Shown here in pieces: positions 25,801 through 39,500 of a stretch of 64,000 nt of DNA. The position numbers were made by a program, and so were the translations under genes. Each line of letters opens with the position of its first letter. Position 1 is the first letter of the stretch. Source of the DNA: Crotophaga sulcirostris (Eukaryota; Chordata; Aves; Cuculiformes; Crotophagidae); contig VYZB01000035.1 of NCBI GenBank assembly GCA_013397455.1, forward strand, positions 2,728,205-2,792,204, in the 5' to 3' direction. Under the pieces are notes generated by a model. It was not told the origin of the DNA. It did no database searches and saw nothing but the letters and a program-made list of their open reading frames with translations.

Positions 25801-28800
25801 CGTTTTCGCTACTTCCACTCTCCATTACTGAAAAAACACAGAGAAGTGCATCTCCACTGGTTTTATTCAAGGATCCAAGACTAGGTAAAGCCTTTCATAA
25901 ACAACAACGGATTGTGACTGTCTCTAGATGCCAAGCTTGGGACACAGCAACAAGTGCCAATTAATAAGAAACACACAAATGAGCCACACACGCTTTTGAG
26001 TGCTGCTCTCCTGGAAACAAATCAGCCAACTGCAACCACCACCCACATGTTGCAAATTCAGTTGCAGTGTGAAAGATGGATTGGCTTGCTATATAACCTC
26101 ACAGTAAAGTCCTCTGCTTCATTTTTCTGACATAAATTTCTCTGCATGTCAGTTTGCGTTGATATTATATTAGCTATCTTTCTCCAATACCTCTGCAAAA
26201 GGACTACCAAAATATACTCATGAGCCCAGTGGAAGGGCAATTTAGAAACAAGTAAATAATAATGCAAAATATCAAACTATTTCCTGGATTATATATATGC
26301 AGAAGTGATAGTTTCAGACAATTCATTAGCCCTTACATGCAGTTACTTTAGTTTTAAAAGAATTAAATTATTTTCTAAAGAGGAAAAATAGGTAGTAACA
26401 AGTAGTGGCTTTTTTACTGCTTCTGCTAAAAGATATATTAAAGCATTTTCAAAAAAATGCAAGATCCATCTTTTTCAAAAGCAGAGAACAAACAAGAAAA
26501 TAAGTCTCTAAGCATATTTTCTCAATGCTTCTTTTATATACTTTAATATTTTTTGTTCCATAAATGACTTTGAGCAAGTGAAAATAATTTTCTTGTTAAT
26601 ACATTGCAAACTTAATTTGAATGGTGGTCAGAAGATTAAATTTCATGTCTTCTTACACTGAAAATGTGTAAACTTACTGTGGAGAGAGTTGCATTATAAG
26701 CGTCTGCTATCTTATAACAGTGGGACATGACAAACGTTACATAAGAAAAAACAGACGTTACCAAAATAAAACCCACTTTAGTATACTTCACATTTCTAGC
26801 TACAGAAATAGCTACATGAGAGGTGAGGAAGGACAGGAACACTTTTGTGGAGCAAAAAAAGATTAAATGCTTCAGTTGTAGAAATAATTCGATTATACTC
26901 TTCTCCAACTGTCTCCCTACCCAATTTTTTGAAACTGTCAGATGCTACTAGAACTCTTCATATAATTGTACATCACATATTTCACTGCTAAAATAATTAG
27001 CCCTATTTGCTGTTCTGTGTGTTATCTGCCTTACTTCAGTGTTGTAGCATAAACATACCAGATTGTCTATGGATTCAGTTCTCTATGGATTCATACCCTC
27101 AGAGACTAGCAGGGTAGTGTCAACTACATTGAGAAGAAAAGACAAGCAATTTGAATGTTGCAGAGCCTCCTCAATGGCTTTGGCTTACAGTATACTTTTA
27201 AATTTAAGGAACTCCATTTGATATCAACTCCATTTAATATCATATTAGAAAAATTTTTTACTGGCACTCCTTCTTTAAGATGTTTGACTGTCAAGTTTCA
27301 GCCTGGAGCTCAGTGGCATCAGGTAAGAGCCTCCACCTTAACAAAAAAATCGACTATATATCATCTTTGTTCCCTGCTGCAAGTCAGAGCATTTCAGATG
27401 CAGAATTAAAGGCTAACGTATCTTTCATGTCTTTAGAGAAGTGGCAAATCCCTATGTGAAGGAGTTCCAATACTGTAACAGAAATTATTTTTCCTACCTC
27501 CGCACTTTTTTTTTTCCTAAGGAGCTGAAAGGGCCATGAAAGGTGTAGAGTTGGCAGACATTGGCAAATACTGTATTCATGAGGGAAATTTTAAAAGCCT
27601 GAATAAATGTAAAGGTCTAACTCTTTTGTACTAATCTCTAAGCAGGCTGGTTTCTGGGAATCTTTGCAGAATGAAGTTTTTGGTCTCAACCTGCATTACA
27701 GCTCTTTGTCATGAACAGAAAGCTGTAACTCAACCCACACTGAGGTGCAATTGCAGCAAGACCAGTGGTAGAAAGCGTTACTGATGACACCCTCTGTATT
27801 ATGGCTGCTTGATCCAGTCTAATGATGACAATCTGGAAAGCATTACTAGCATGCAACAAAGCATTATTCTTGCACACTGTGTGTATTTCATAAACGTCTC
27901 TTCTTCTAGACATATAAATGCTATTGACTGTGGAAGTAAGAACAGATGGATTATGTTGTTACGAGATACTTTTATTATTGGAAAGCATAAATGATTTTCC
28001 CTTCTAAGCCATTCTGATACATAACAGTGCTCGAACATTGAGGTGGGTAGGGAGTATAAGGTTTTCCTTAAAGGTATACCCTTAAGTATAAAGTCTTCCC
28101 CTAAATGTCAAGTCTTACAATGTGCTGAGTAATAGACGCTGTCCCCATCTCTACTATAACCTTCACAGTTTGGTAGCTCTCAATGCTGCCACTGGCCCTC
28201 TGCAACTCCTCTAATTCACACAGCTCAGGAGCCCTACAAGGACCTTGACTGTACCTAGGTCACATTGCTCTGAAGGGTCTACAAAGTCAGCTTCACTCCC
28301 ATCTTTCCCCTGACGTCATGGTCAAAATAGCTGAGAATTTCTACTAGCCTCTTCACTTCTTGGACTGTGAGGCTTCAGCAGCCCATTAGGACATGGGAAT
28401 TGTCACTTTCAGGCAGGTTCCACCTACTCGAACAGTGTTCAGAGATTAAGCACAGACATATCAGTCTTGGGTTCAAGGACATTGCAAAAGCCTGAGAAGG
28501 CACTCATGGGTCCCCATAAATGTCTTAAACCATAACATTAGCCACACCTTCGACGACTGCAGAATGGCTCATATAAGCTGAACAAGCAGAAGGAGTCCTC
28601 TTCTGAAGTTTCAAAACAGCACATGTAGCAGACTCTGCCACTGACGGGTCTCGCCTCCCATTTTTTCCTAAGGTACAGAATTTCTGTATAGAAGGTCTTT
28701 GTCTTCCAGGAAAGGAATTATTCCCATTTGGGCATAGATATAACCCAAGAGAGTTTATGAAATCAGAAGAAAACCTTTATCAACCTTTCCCAGTTGTTCC

Positions 28801-31800
28801 CATTACTCCCAAACCTTTTATTCCAAAACTGTTCCTTCTTTGTGTGTTCTGCCAGTCTGGTGCACCCTACATTTCTGTGAGGTTCAGAGAAAGCAAGGAG
28901 CCCTTCTCAACAGAACAAACTACAACAGCCTCCAGCTTCTATATGTCTCTCTGAAGAGGCTATTGCTTTCAACTTGAAGCAAACAAGGTCCAACATCAGG
29001 CTGTTGTCGCTTCCAGCTGAACAAGTCCAAACCATGTAATAAGTCAGTTCCAACGTCCCTTCATTTGCTACATCATCAGCACCTAGTTATCTGTATAAAT
29101 ATTCAATTTCAGATTTTGATAGATATTGATTTGACAGTGTTCTGTTTCACTGAATGTTCCCTTCTGCCCGTGTTATAAAACAAGGCATAGGGATGATTCA
29201 TTTTGGATTACATTTCACCGCATAAATAAATCTTTGTCTAAATCTTTTTGTGCCCTACAGAACTGAGATGTAATCTCATTTTCTACAACACTGAGCAAAG
29301 AAAACTAAGAACGCACTCTGCCATGAAGGCTATTCAGTGTGCATACCTCTGGACTGCAGGGTAGCACTGATATTTGATCAATACAGGTGGGTGGTTTGTT
29401 TTTTATTTGCTCTTAATAGATTTCTTTAGAATGTGAAATTCAAACATCAAAGGATAGCCTTAGGGATAAGGGCACAGACCTTTTGAAAAAGTAACCATTT
29501 AAAAATGTGCTTAAGTGTCTCTGTTTGGAAATTGCTTGACCAGTTAGTTACCTCCAGCTACCAAAGACAATCAAATACAATAAAAAAGGAAGTATTTCCA
29601 CATGCCATCTACAAAAGCAAATTAATATAAAGTTTAAAGTTTTGTGTGAAAATGAATTAGCAAATTATGCCAAATAATTTGCTAAATGCAAGAAGAGATA
29701 AAAAAATAGGTGCTATTTGCCATAGAGTCCATTGCTACAAAGAATAATTAACTGACTACTTGCCAACCAGTCTCTCACTGTTTAGTTATCATTTTTTAAC
29801 AAGCATGTGGGATCATGCTCTTGGTGAGGAAAATGGGGATGAACCACACACTTCGAACCAAGTTTCCAGTGTAACACATTTAGTATAAAGAAGGCAGCAC
29901 ATAATATACTAAATTCTTAAGAAAATCTGGCCCAGAAAAGTTAGAATTGGCCCTTCTGTTTGTTAATAAACTTCAATGAGACCCCAGAGACAATTAGATT
30001 GAATAATTCTGCTTGCTTCACTTTTTCTGTTCTTCTGATATAAGACTACTCAACTTTTTCCACTTTTTTCAAAGGCAGCTATCTACACTCTGAGGACAGT
30101 CTGAAGGGGAATAACAACAAGTTATTGCTGGAGGAAAAGACAAAAGGAGATGTTATATATATATGCAAGGATCCCTACTTTAGAAATAGATTTAATGAAC
30201 TGAACTTTGCATCAAATTGCCCTCAGTATTCTGAAACTGCTGCACATCTTCCAGCTAAACCAAATTTTAACACTAAATATAAGGGTAAAATCAATCAATC
30301 AATACAATCTCTGTATTGAACACCTGGCCATTATCTGTATCCAACACTGAAAACTACTATTTCCTTGTCCTCACCCCTCCTTGCCAGAGGGTAGACAGGA
30401 GGAGCATTGATAGGGGATCAGTTAAACATACTGAAGCACAAAGTAGATAAAAAACACACTGAAATGTGGTGAGCCAAGACATTCTTGACACCGTAAATAC
30501 TTGAAAGTGATAGAAAAGGTCAGAGGAGAAATAAATTAATAGCTCAAGAAAAGATCACTTATACCTATGCTTTTTCATTCAGAAATGAATGGCATTTGTG
30601 GGAAATGTGACACATAAAAAGGGATTTAAGAAAGACTGAGTAATTACAGAAGTTGTTTAACATTTCTAAGCAGGTCTTTGGATGATCATTTAAAAGAATG
30701 AAGTGACAAAGCATAAAGGCACGGGACTGGCGGTGGTTTGCAGTCTGTAAGCCTGATTATTATTAGAAGCCTAGCTGAAGAGCTGCAATAAAGACCTGTG
30801 CACAGTTGCCCCTCTATGCTTCACACAGCACAGTTGTGTTCAAGGCCACTGGGATGCTGGAACAGCATGGATGGACTGGAAGACAATGAAAGCGGACGAA
30901 CGAGGAGAATGAGAGAAAACACAATCAGCTAGGAAAGAAAATACTTTTCTGAATGGGAGGGACACAAAGAAATACGACATTAGGATTCAAACAGTCCAAG
31001 AAGGGAAAAAGTTGCATTCTATCAAGATTTTTTTTTCAGTAGTAAATAATGATCAAATTGTCATGAAGCAGAGGACCAGTGTTGGAGCAAAATCTTGACA
31101 AGAAAGTCAACAGTCCAACAAGAAATCTGAAATTGGTTTCTGAAATGTCACCCTTAGGTAGCCCATCAAAACACATCCCTCCCACAGAGACAAGATGGGC
31201 ACAGTACTGACCCTCCAGAGCCTCCTTCTCCTCTTAAAAAGCAGCCAGAAGACAGACATTCACTTCACTCTTCATTTTGGTTCTTAAGCAGGAGCAGTGG
31301 GAGTCCTCGGGTCAAGCTCTTGGTAGGGGGACGGATGGTGGCCCTGGAAGTGAAAGGAGTCCGTGGTTCAAAACTTGCACTGGCACTTCTGATACAGTCT
31401 GTAAGGACAGAAAAACTTCCATCTCCAGAGGTACCAAAACCGTTTGCACAGCGTGGGGCAGGAAGAAATTAAAATACTTGGCTAACCGTTAAGCACTATC
31501 TAGAGAGCACAATTCTGCCTGCCTTGGTTTACCAAAGCACACCTTGACATAAACTGTCAGGTTGCTACAGCGTCAGAGCACCAGACACTTTTTCTTTACC
31601 TGAATTTCATGAGAGAATTCATGTGCTCTTGTAACTTAATCCAGCAAGGAGTCCAACAGAGACTGGCTGCAAAGCTTAAAAGACAAATATATAAAAGGTA
31701 AAGAAAAGCGGAGCTGCCCATAGGTAGCAATCATATCCTTTGACTAGCATGCTACAGGGAAGGTGTTAGAAGAGAATAGAAAGGTCTTAGAGCTGCATTG

Positions 31801-32120
31801 ACAGGGTTGAAGCAAAATTTACATTTTTTTTAATTATTAATGCAGCATTCAAAGGCAAACTCCATAGGGATTTGGACACTCCTTAACTACCTTTACTGTG
31901 TACGACACACTTGCAACAGTGCAAAGGAGCAGGCTAACACTGCTGATCCTGCAAACAATATCCAAAATACTAATCATAGCAGAAGCCTCAAAACACAAAC
32001 CCTGTACACTGCAGAAGGGAGAAGACAAGCAGCCGAGGCACAGCTCTGAGAGTACAAATAATAACGATTCCTCATGGACCTCAGGGCTCTGTTGGGGCTG
32101 GGCTAGATACAAAACTTGGC
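16891..32120. other. Gene-poor intergenic interval between LAMA2 and ARHGAP18 (left part)
   Basis: About 15 kb of mostly AT-rich sequence. No exon set, RNA gene or intact mobile element was recognised. The longest open frames (25378-25791 on - and 25391-25762 on +) overlap each other in a local G+C-richer patch and have no family I recognise. A perfect 12-bp hairpin lies at 29657-29685. A possible very old repeat lies at about 20,550-20,800 but could not be assigned. Confidence 0.6.
29657..29685. repeat. Perfect 12-bp inverted repeat with 5-nt loop
   Basis: The left arm ttagcaaattat (29657-29668) is exactly the reverse complement of the right arm ataatttgctaa (29674-29685), with loop gccaa. 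Pairing does not extend usefully beyond the arms. The function is unknown, and the AT-rich composition makes chance plausible. Confidence 0.85.
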
Positions 32121-32124
32121 TCCA

Positions 32125-32588
32125 GGGCAACTCGACAAAGATTTCAAGATACTGGAGTGTGCCCAGAGGAGAGCAACAAAGATGGTGAAGGGGCTGGAGC
32201 ACAAGTCCTACGAGGAGCGACTGACGGAGCTGGGGCTGTTCAGCCTGGAGAAGAGGAGGCTCAGGGGAGACCTTATGGCTCTCTACAACTATCTAAAAGG
32301 AGGCTGTAGTCAGGCAGGGGTTGGTCTCTTCTCCCAGGCGACCAGTGACAGAACAAGAGGACACAGACTCAAGCTTTGTCACTGAAAAGGTGATTGACCA
32401 TTGGAATGTGCTGCCCCCGGAGGCGGTGGAGTCGAGTCCCTAGAGGTGTTTAAGAGGATACTGGATGAGGCACTTAGTGCCCTGGTTTAGATGATGAGTT
32501 GCTGTTGGTGTTAGTGTTACTGTTGGGTTATAGGTTGGACTCGATGATCTCAAAGGTCTTTTCCAACCTTGTAATACTGTGATACTGT
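32125..32588 (+). mobile_element. CR1 LINE 3' fragment
   Basis: A + strand CR1 copy. It has the typical late-ORF2/3' UTR blocks gagcaacaaagatggtgaag, tacgaggagcgactgacgg, ctggagaagaggaggctcag and ctctctacaactatctaaaa. The tail is ggttggactcgatgatctca then cttttccaacctt, ending in degenerate repeats (aatactgtgatactgtga). A segment after about 32380 is shortened relative to the usual CR1 layout. Frames are broken. It is a different tail type from the copies at 16.6 and 61.0 kb. Confidence 0.9.
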
Positions 32589-35500
32589 GACCATGCCCGC
32601 ACCAGCAACTTCCCTGGTTCAGCTTCTCAAAGACTGAAAAATTCAGGTAACCAGCAGCTTGTGTGCCACAACAGCTCTATGCCTATCCAAGTGCTGGAAA
32701 CCAACAGCCCACCCTAGGTGCACACTCTATCCTTTAGCTGAACAATAACAATATATGAAGCCACCACTACTGCAGTCCCGCCAACAATAAGACACAGGCA
32801 CTCTATGGCGGAGGAAAGGAAAAAGTTGAATAGATCTGCTGGTATAGATCAGCAGATCAGCAGGACATAGCATAAAACAAAATGCTGATGGCAGTCGGTG
32901 CAGATGTAAGATTTCAGACACCTTCATGACTGTAACACATGACTGTCTGTCCTGTGTCCACATGATGGGCACACAAACACCTATCTCTTTGATCAAGATG
33001 AGAGGAACTTGAGGATAGAGGGATGCATTGATGACACTGTAAATGACCCTTGTGCTTTCCCTCCTCCTTGCTGGAGCTCATGTAGCAAGAAGACTCATGG
33101 TGGGAGATCACAAATTTAATGTAAACAAAAATGCTTCCCTAAATGAGGTCAGGAGAGTGATACCAGTTACTAAGAGAGGGGCAGGCCATAGTGTGAACTG
33201 AAACCTCTCGTATCTGATGATAGGGATCCCTGGGTACTAACTGGCGTAAAGGGTTAAAAATAGGTGAACTCATAATAATATAATACCTGTAATAATAGGT
33301 GACCTCAGCTGCAAGCTGAACAATGAAATATCCCAGCTATCCCCAACTAATACAGGGTCCTTATGTGCTGTATAAGATATGAAGCTATACATTTAAACAC
33401 ACAAATAATTGCCTCACAGAGCAATTATTCAGGAAATGCACAAGAGGTAAAGCAATTCCTGTCTTAGTTCTGAGGAACATGCAAGATCTGATTCCAAACA
33501 CTGTAGAGATTCATTACACCACACTCCAGATATATCAAACTGCAGGAGCAGCAACAGTACCCTTCCCCATCTCACATAACTGCAATTTCTTTAAGTGAGA
33601 ATAATTTTTTTTATAAGAGAAGTTATAAAAAAAAAAAAGCCAACAGGTAAAGTGTTTGGAAGTAGCAAAAACTATAGTGGAGGCTCACTGAATTAATATT
33701 TAACCTTTTTTGCTCTTCACTCACTCTACCAAAAGGCATTATTTGAAATTTTAAAGCATGTCCAAGCAGGAAAGTACACACAGAGTCATATTTTATGTTA
33801 GATTATAAGGAGTAGGTGAAAAAAGTGTTTTGAGGAAAAACTTGTTAAAAGAGCATAAAACCAGTTTTTCTTCTCTGATGTTACATACATGAATATTACA
33901 TCTGGCCTTTTCTTCTGTGCATACTATAGATGGAGCACAGCGGCACAGCCAAAAACATCATATAGGATAAACCTTTACCTTTTGTCTCTGTCCCACTAAC
34001 TGCTTGAATATTACTAAAAGGCTTCATAAAAGAGTTGGAGGGTTTAAATTACCTAAAAGTAAACATAAAGACAAATGAAAAATAGCCAATTTAGTCCATA
34101 TTGACCACACTCAGCAATTCTCTATGGAATCTTCAGGAAATTATTTTGTAACCAAGGACATCTGACTAATACAGAGACTTGTGAGACTGCACCTAATAAA
34201 CAGACCTGAGATACCAGTCCTGTCACCATCAGCATATCTAATATGCAGTTTAGTTGTACTGTCTATGCTAGTGTTCCCTAGAACCAAAGAAGTGTTTTCA
34301 GGATTTAATGTGCCACGGCCACAGGTATCTTGGCATAAAAGAATAATAGTACTTTCCTAGGTTTACCAACAGCCTATCACGGGCTTGGTAAGTGCTTCTG
34401 TACCAGTTCAATTCCTATTATAATTTTCCAAGTAGGTCTGATATAAGCAACTTAGAAATTATTTGGAAAAAATGAAGAGCAAAGTATTGTAATCATGTGT
34501 ATTTTATACACATATATATCCCTAAACACCTACATTGTTGTTATGCAGAAAACTCTTCTAATTTTGCTGAATTTTCACTATAATTTTCGTATATCTGAAT
34601 TCCTAACCACATCAGAACTGTCTGCTCTCTCATAATTAAACCCAACAAGAAAAATCTTTTTTTTTCTTTTTTTTTTTGTTCACAATGGTATATTATAAGA
34701 ACCAGCAGATATTTTTGCCAGGACTCCAAGACTGCACAGTAAAGTTTCACCCTTATCATATTCCACAAAATGCTGCTAATTTCAAGATCAAGTGTTTTAA
34801 ACAAAAACAGCATTCCAGATGGATATTGTCTGGCTGCATCCCAAGACTTTACAGTCACAGAAGCAAAATGCTGTACTGAATAAGTGTGAGACCGACACAT
34901 GGAAAAAAAGGAGGCAGACCGGGATACTGAGATGGGCACCTCTCAGTTCTGTCTTTCACAGCTACATGAAGTCCCACAATGAGATATTCAGGCTCTGGTT
35001 CCTGCTGAAAGAAACTCCCTTCATGCAGGCTGAACCAAATTTATGAATAAATGAATAGCAGACGATACCAGAGGAGGAGCATCCAGAACAAGGGCTTGGG
35101 AGTTCATCCGCCTTATAACTTACAGAATACAACATGGAACATACTAGAATATAATTAAGACAACTAAATTAAATTAGAAAGACTGTAAGTTTCAGGCTAA
35201 TCCAAAACCAGAAGGCAAGATTAAAGTCAAATAACTCTTCTCAGATTAGGGGAAAAAGCGAATAAGCAAGAAACCAGTTTCTAGTTGCTAATCAAGCACA
35301 GCCTATAATCTGGAACTTCAGTTGATGCTTGAACATTTCCAAGCAATTATGTGCTCCCTCATTTATTCTGGGTCATTTGGAGCAACCTATATATCTTCAT
35401 GTTGATAACCCACATGGCATTCTCCAGTAACTCACACAAGCTTGCAATTTTCTGCTATGCAAAGCTTTCTGTCCTCGCGGTTTCACTGTGTCCAGACAAG

Positions 35501-35809
35501 TGGGCAGTGAAGTTGTACCTGACTGATGCACCATCTCAGATAAACGACTTACCTACTACATGACTATAAGCAGACATGAGAAAAATACTTAAATACAGGA
35601 ATTTATCAAGTCAAAGAGCTCTCAGTGCAGCTGACAGGATGGATATACGCAAATATATGAGATGGTGCTCCCACCCCACTCCTCGATGACCCTACATCAC
35701 CACAAATACTATAGAGCAGACATGAGGGGATGGGTCCACGGTTAGGAGGGAGTCGAGTTCAGAAACTGGATTCAGGAATGCATGGATCTGGGACCAGGTG
35801 CAACCAGGC
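32589..35809. other. Intergenic, no gene recognised
   Basis: AT-rich sequence with poly(A)/poly(T) tracts (for example near 33,630 and 34,658-34,678). Open frames such as 34541-34939 on - have no recognisable domain, and their ends coincide with homopolymer tracts. Nothing supportable was found. Confidence 0.6.
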
Positions 35810-35972
35810 AGAGTTTGACATATATAGGATGGAATACTCTGTTGGTCACTTTGGGGTCACCTATCCTGTACACCTCTCCTGGCAGGCGCAGCCTTTTTTT
35901 TTTCCACCATCTCAAGGATGGTCTTGGTTTCTATAGGAATAAGTGTAAGCACTGGCCTCTCTGCATACCAAT
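35810..35972 (-). mobile_element. Degenerate ERVL-like LTR fragment
   Basis: Blocks such as ggatggaatactctgttggt, a tttggggtcacctatcctg segment, and later aagtgtaagcactgg follow the order of the reverse complement of the LTR family seen complete at 63118-63698. The copy is diverged, with an inserted T run at about 35890, and its ends are approximate. No coding remnant is associated with it. Confidence 0.6.
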
Positions 35973-36296
35973 GTCCCATGTTATCACCTCTAGAGAGAAA
36001 CTGTCTGAAAAACATGCAGGTAGCTTTCAGAAAATGAAGTTACTTAGATGAGACTGAGTTAAGAGTCAGGAAACTGAATCTAATTTAACTCAAACCACAA
36101 CAAAGTTTAATCCAAAATAAGCACCACAGTTTATCCTCATAAAAACATCAATTATTTTTGCACCAAATTAATAGTTAGAGCACTATATGATATTTCAAAT
36201 TCTTGCTTTCTCCAAAAGATACTGATTTGCTATTATTTATATTGGAAAAAAAAAAAGAATAAAAGGGAAGACTTTATCAGACTTGTATACTTTGTT

Positions 36297-36545
36297 TTGC
36301 AGCGCCGGCGTTCAGCAAGGCTGCACGTTGCGGGGAAGCGAGCTCCCCACGCTTATCCACAAGAGATGGCACAGCACGGCACAGAACGGCACCGCCGCCC
36401 CGCGGCACTCGCAGGAGAAAGAGAGCAAGGAAGGAGGGAGCGTGGCTGCAGCAGGTCAGGGTCAAGCCAGGACACTGAAGCCTGGTCGCCCCTGGCAGCT
36501 TACAGGGATTTCACACAAAGAGGGCAGCTTTCAGGCAAGGAAATA
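36297..36545. other. Small isolated CpG-dense patch
   Basis: About 14 CpG dinucleotides occur between 36301 and 36416, and a few more to about 36490, while neighbouring kilobases have very few. Several overlapping open frames (36283-36546, 36297-36563 on +, 36277-36465 on -) follow simply from the composition. It could be an orphan CpG island or promoter of a non-coding transcript, a G+C-rich repeat, or a conserved regulatory element. I do not recognise a gene in it. Confidence 0.55.
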
Positions 36546-39500
36546 AAGATGTGCGTGCTGTAGGACTGATCCTCTGCCACTACTAAACGGGCATTGAATT
36601 ACACCGGACAGCAAACACACTTTCACATAATAACCAGATAGCTGTTTCACCACACTGAAGACATGAGAAATCCCATGGGAAAGAAACACAGAACTGACTG
36701 GCATTCTAGATCTCATCTGTTGATACCGCACGTGATGAGACAGGAACCAAACCAGTTAAACCAAAACCCAGACATTTTCAAGAGGAATGCTTTATGGAGA
36801 CATAATGGTAATACAGAGAGCAAAGCTCATTTGGCAGGTAAATTAGGGAGAGCAGCTCCCAGTGTGAATGAGTTTTATTTATGGGTTTCACAGTGCCACA
36901 GGAAGAATGTGAAATTTTGTGAATTGAATTCTTTTCAGTTATCCCAAAAGGGACTAAATAAGGAATGGTAACATCTGCAGAGATTCTGAACCACCACCAC
37001 CATCACCTCAGAATGATTTACAGCAGAAGATAGGAATGGAAAGTTATATTCCCACTACAGTTTAAAATGTGTATGTAAAGGCTGTCCAATGTTAGATCTG
37101 ATCTTTGTCCTGGATGAAGGTAATTTCCAACAGACCTACAAGCAGAGAGAATAGATGTACCACTACTCATCTCTTCACCTGTATGAACACCATAAACTGC
37201 AGTTACAGCTCAGGCCAGGAATTTGCTCAGTTAGTTGCCTGGTACCTAGGGAAGGGATAGGGATAAGCCATACTAACCAGAAGTTGCAGAGAAGCTGCAC
37301 CACAAAAGCCAGCCCAGGGAGAACAACTGCAGCTTCAACAACAATCGCCCACATCAAGTCAGTAAAGAAGATTCAGAAGTCAGAAGGCAGCACAAGCAAG
37401 TGCTTTCACAGGCATCCAAACGCCTGATGCAAATTCCCAATAGCTGGCTGTGAGTTCCAAGCACAGCCTCCCTCCGCAGTCAGACCATGTGTATGGTCTC
37501 TCCCCCGCATCTGTTCTGGTGCTCAAATAAAGGTTAATCTTATGCTGTCATCTTCTCTTTGATCAAAGGACAAATCCTGCTTCTGTCTCCCTTCCAGTTG
37601 CCTAGTTTAATGAAGCTCGTAGAAACTTAATTATTTTTGAGACATTCCCTCCCCCCATGCCATTTGCCAAAAATGATTGAAGACTGCCAACAGATTCAAA
37701 AGTAATTAGGGAACAACACATACAGCCAGCAAGATTACCCCAGACACTTTTCCTTTGGAAACAAGGCTAAAACCCACAATACTGTATTTATTAAAACAGT
37801 CCCCTGAAAGCAGATTAATAATTGTCGTACTTCTGTTATTGGCAATATGGCAGATTTTTAAAACAGTTTTTCGAAGATTATATTCCGTCTCTACAAATCA
37901 GACCGATTTCACTCCTTCTAGCCGCAGGCAAGCCATTTATCAACACTTTTCCCATCTGTTAAATGGGGATGATAAGTACTTACCTGCCTCAGATGTGGTC
38001 TGTGTGCAAACACAAACAGTGGTTTGAAGATCTTATAAGCATTACTCTACGTAAAAAATAATTATTATAAATAGCACTGTAAGATTAATGCGTACAGATT
38101 TTATTATCTTTGAATGGGCTGCAACCTTTTAAAAACAGAAGCACAATAGAGGTCTAATCTTCGTCTGCATTTAGGTGTGATACAGTGGAAATCATTAATT
38201 TAGCAAATCTTTTGCCAAGTTAGCTTTCTGCTGTAATTTAACTCAATACTTAGTAAAAGACCATATTTTCTGGACAGTTCCACTGCTTTTAAGAATATGT
38301 GACAGAAAAATAATGGGTTGGAAAAGGTTTTAAGCAGGCCTGCCTCAACAATTTCCTTCTCTGTCAGTGTTCACTGGATAAAAATACATTTCCTTACCTC
38401 TTGAATTCATCTCAGTCATACTACCACATACTGAAAGGCCTGAATGAAACTCTTGACAGTGCTCCCAACACATCCAGACCCATTTATCTTCCTGCTCCCT
38501 ACCATCTTCATAAAACCACACCAGTACACTCACATACACTGCTTGTTGTCCTGCAACACAAAAAATACCCCGTGATGCTGCTACCTGCCTCAATGCTGGT
38601 CACGCAGAGATGACAGTTTTCTTCTTAGCGCCTGTGGAGCTTCACAGGTGGCATGTACGCTCGATGCAAGGTGAAGAAGTTGAGAAGGCTATGCAAAATC
38701 AGTGCAAACTGTTTGGTGCTTGAAAGGATGGGCAGTGCAAGAAAGATGGCCCACATGAGGATTGCAGATCTTCTCATCCCTCCCAAATATACATTGGGGA
38801 TGATTTTTAAGCACAAACCTGTCTTTTCTTACATGATCCTCAACATACATATTGTTGTACGAGGTGTCAATACTGGCCTCCCCAGTCCTTCCTTACCACC
38901 AGTCCAGCCTTGCAGTACAAGTAGAGTGGTGGGGACACATCCTTACTGCTCCTCCCACGTGGGGTTGCACAATAAGTGTTAAATCAATTAATATGTTAGC
39001 TGAGTGAAAAAAATCTACAGATGCATTTCCCAAGTTGTCAGTCAAATGATGACAGGCTGCCAAATTGCCCCCAATAAGCAACCCAGGCAGTCTTGTCTTC
39101 TTAATTATAAAATATTTTTATTAGCTAATCTGAGTGCTTTTTGGACTTCCCTCTTGTGTCCTAATTCTTTAATTATGTGGAATTAAGAGCCAATACTTTC
39201 AATAAATGCTGAGAGGGTTGCTGTTCCTCACATTTACCCAGTTAAGTGTTGTATTACAGATTTAGCTAAGGTGCACTGTGATTGCAGCAAACTTTTAAAC
39301 TTCTAGCCAGTATTTCCTTTTCCAGTTGGCAATTAGGTTGCAAGACTCCATCTAACTCAACATGTAACTTACCAGTGTCTCTTTTCCTATACACAACTAA
39401 AAACTACCTGCAAAAATGTAAAGTGTGAAATTAGAAAATAATCACCACTTAGTGGCAATTGTGTATCTTTTATGTAGAAATATAATAATTCAAGTGAGAA

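Noticed and set aside
30290..30320. Short tandem tcaa repeats and an 8-bp inverted repeat
   Set aside because: Too short and low in complexity to separate from chance.
38625..38982. Overlapping frames of 63 and 109 codons on opposite strands as a pseudogene
   Set aside because: No family could be recognised, and there is no poly(A) tail, splice structure or flanking duplication to support a retrocopy.
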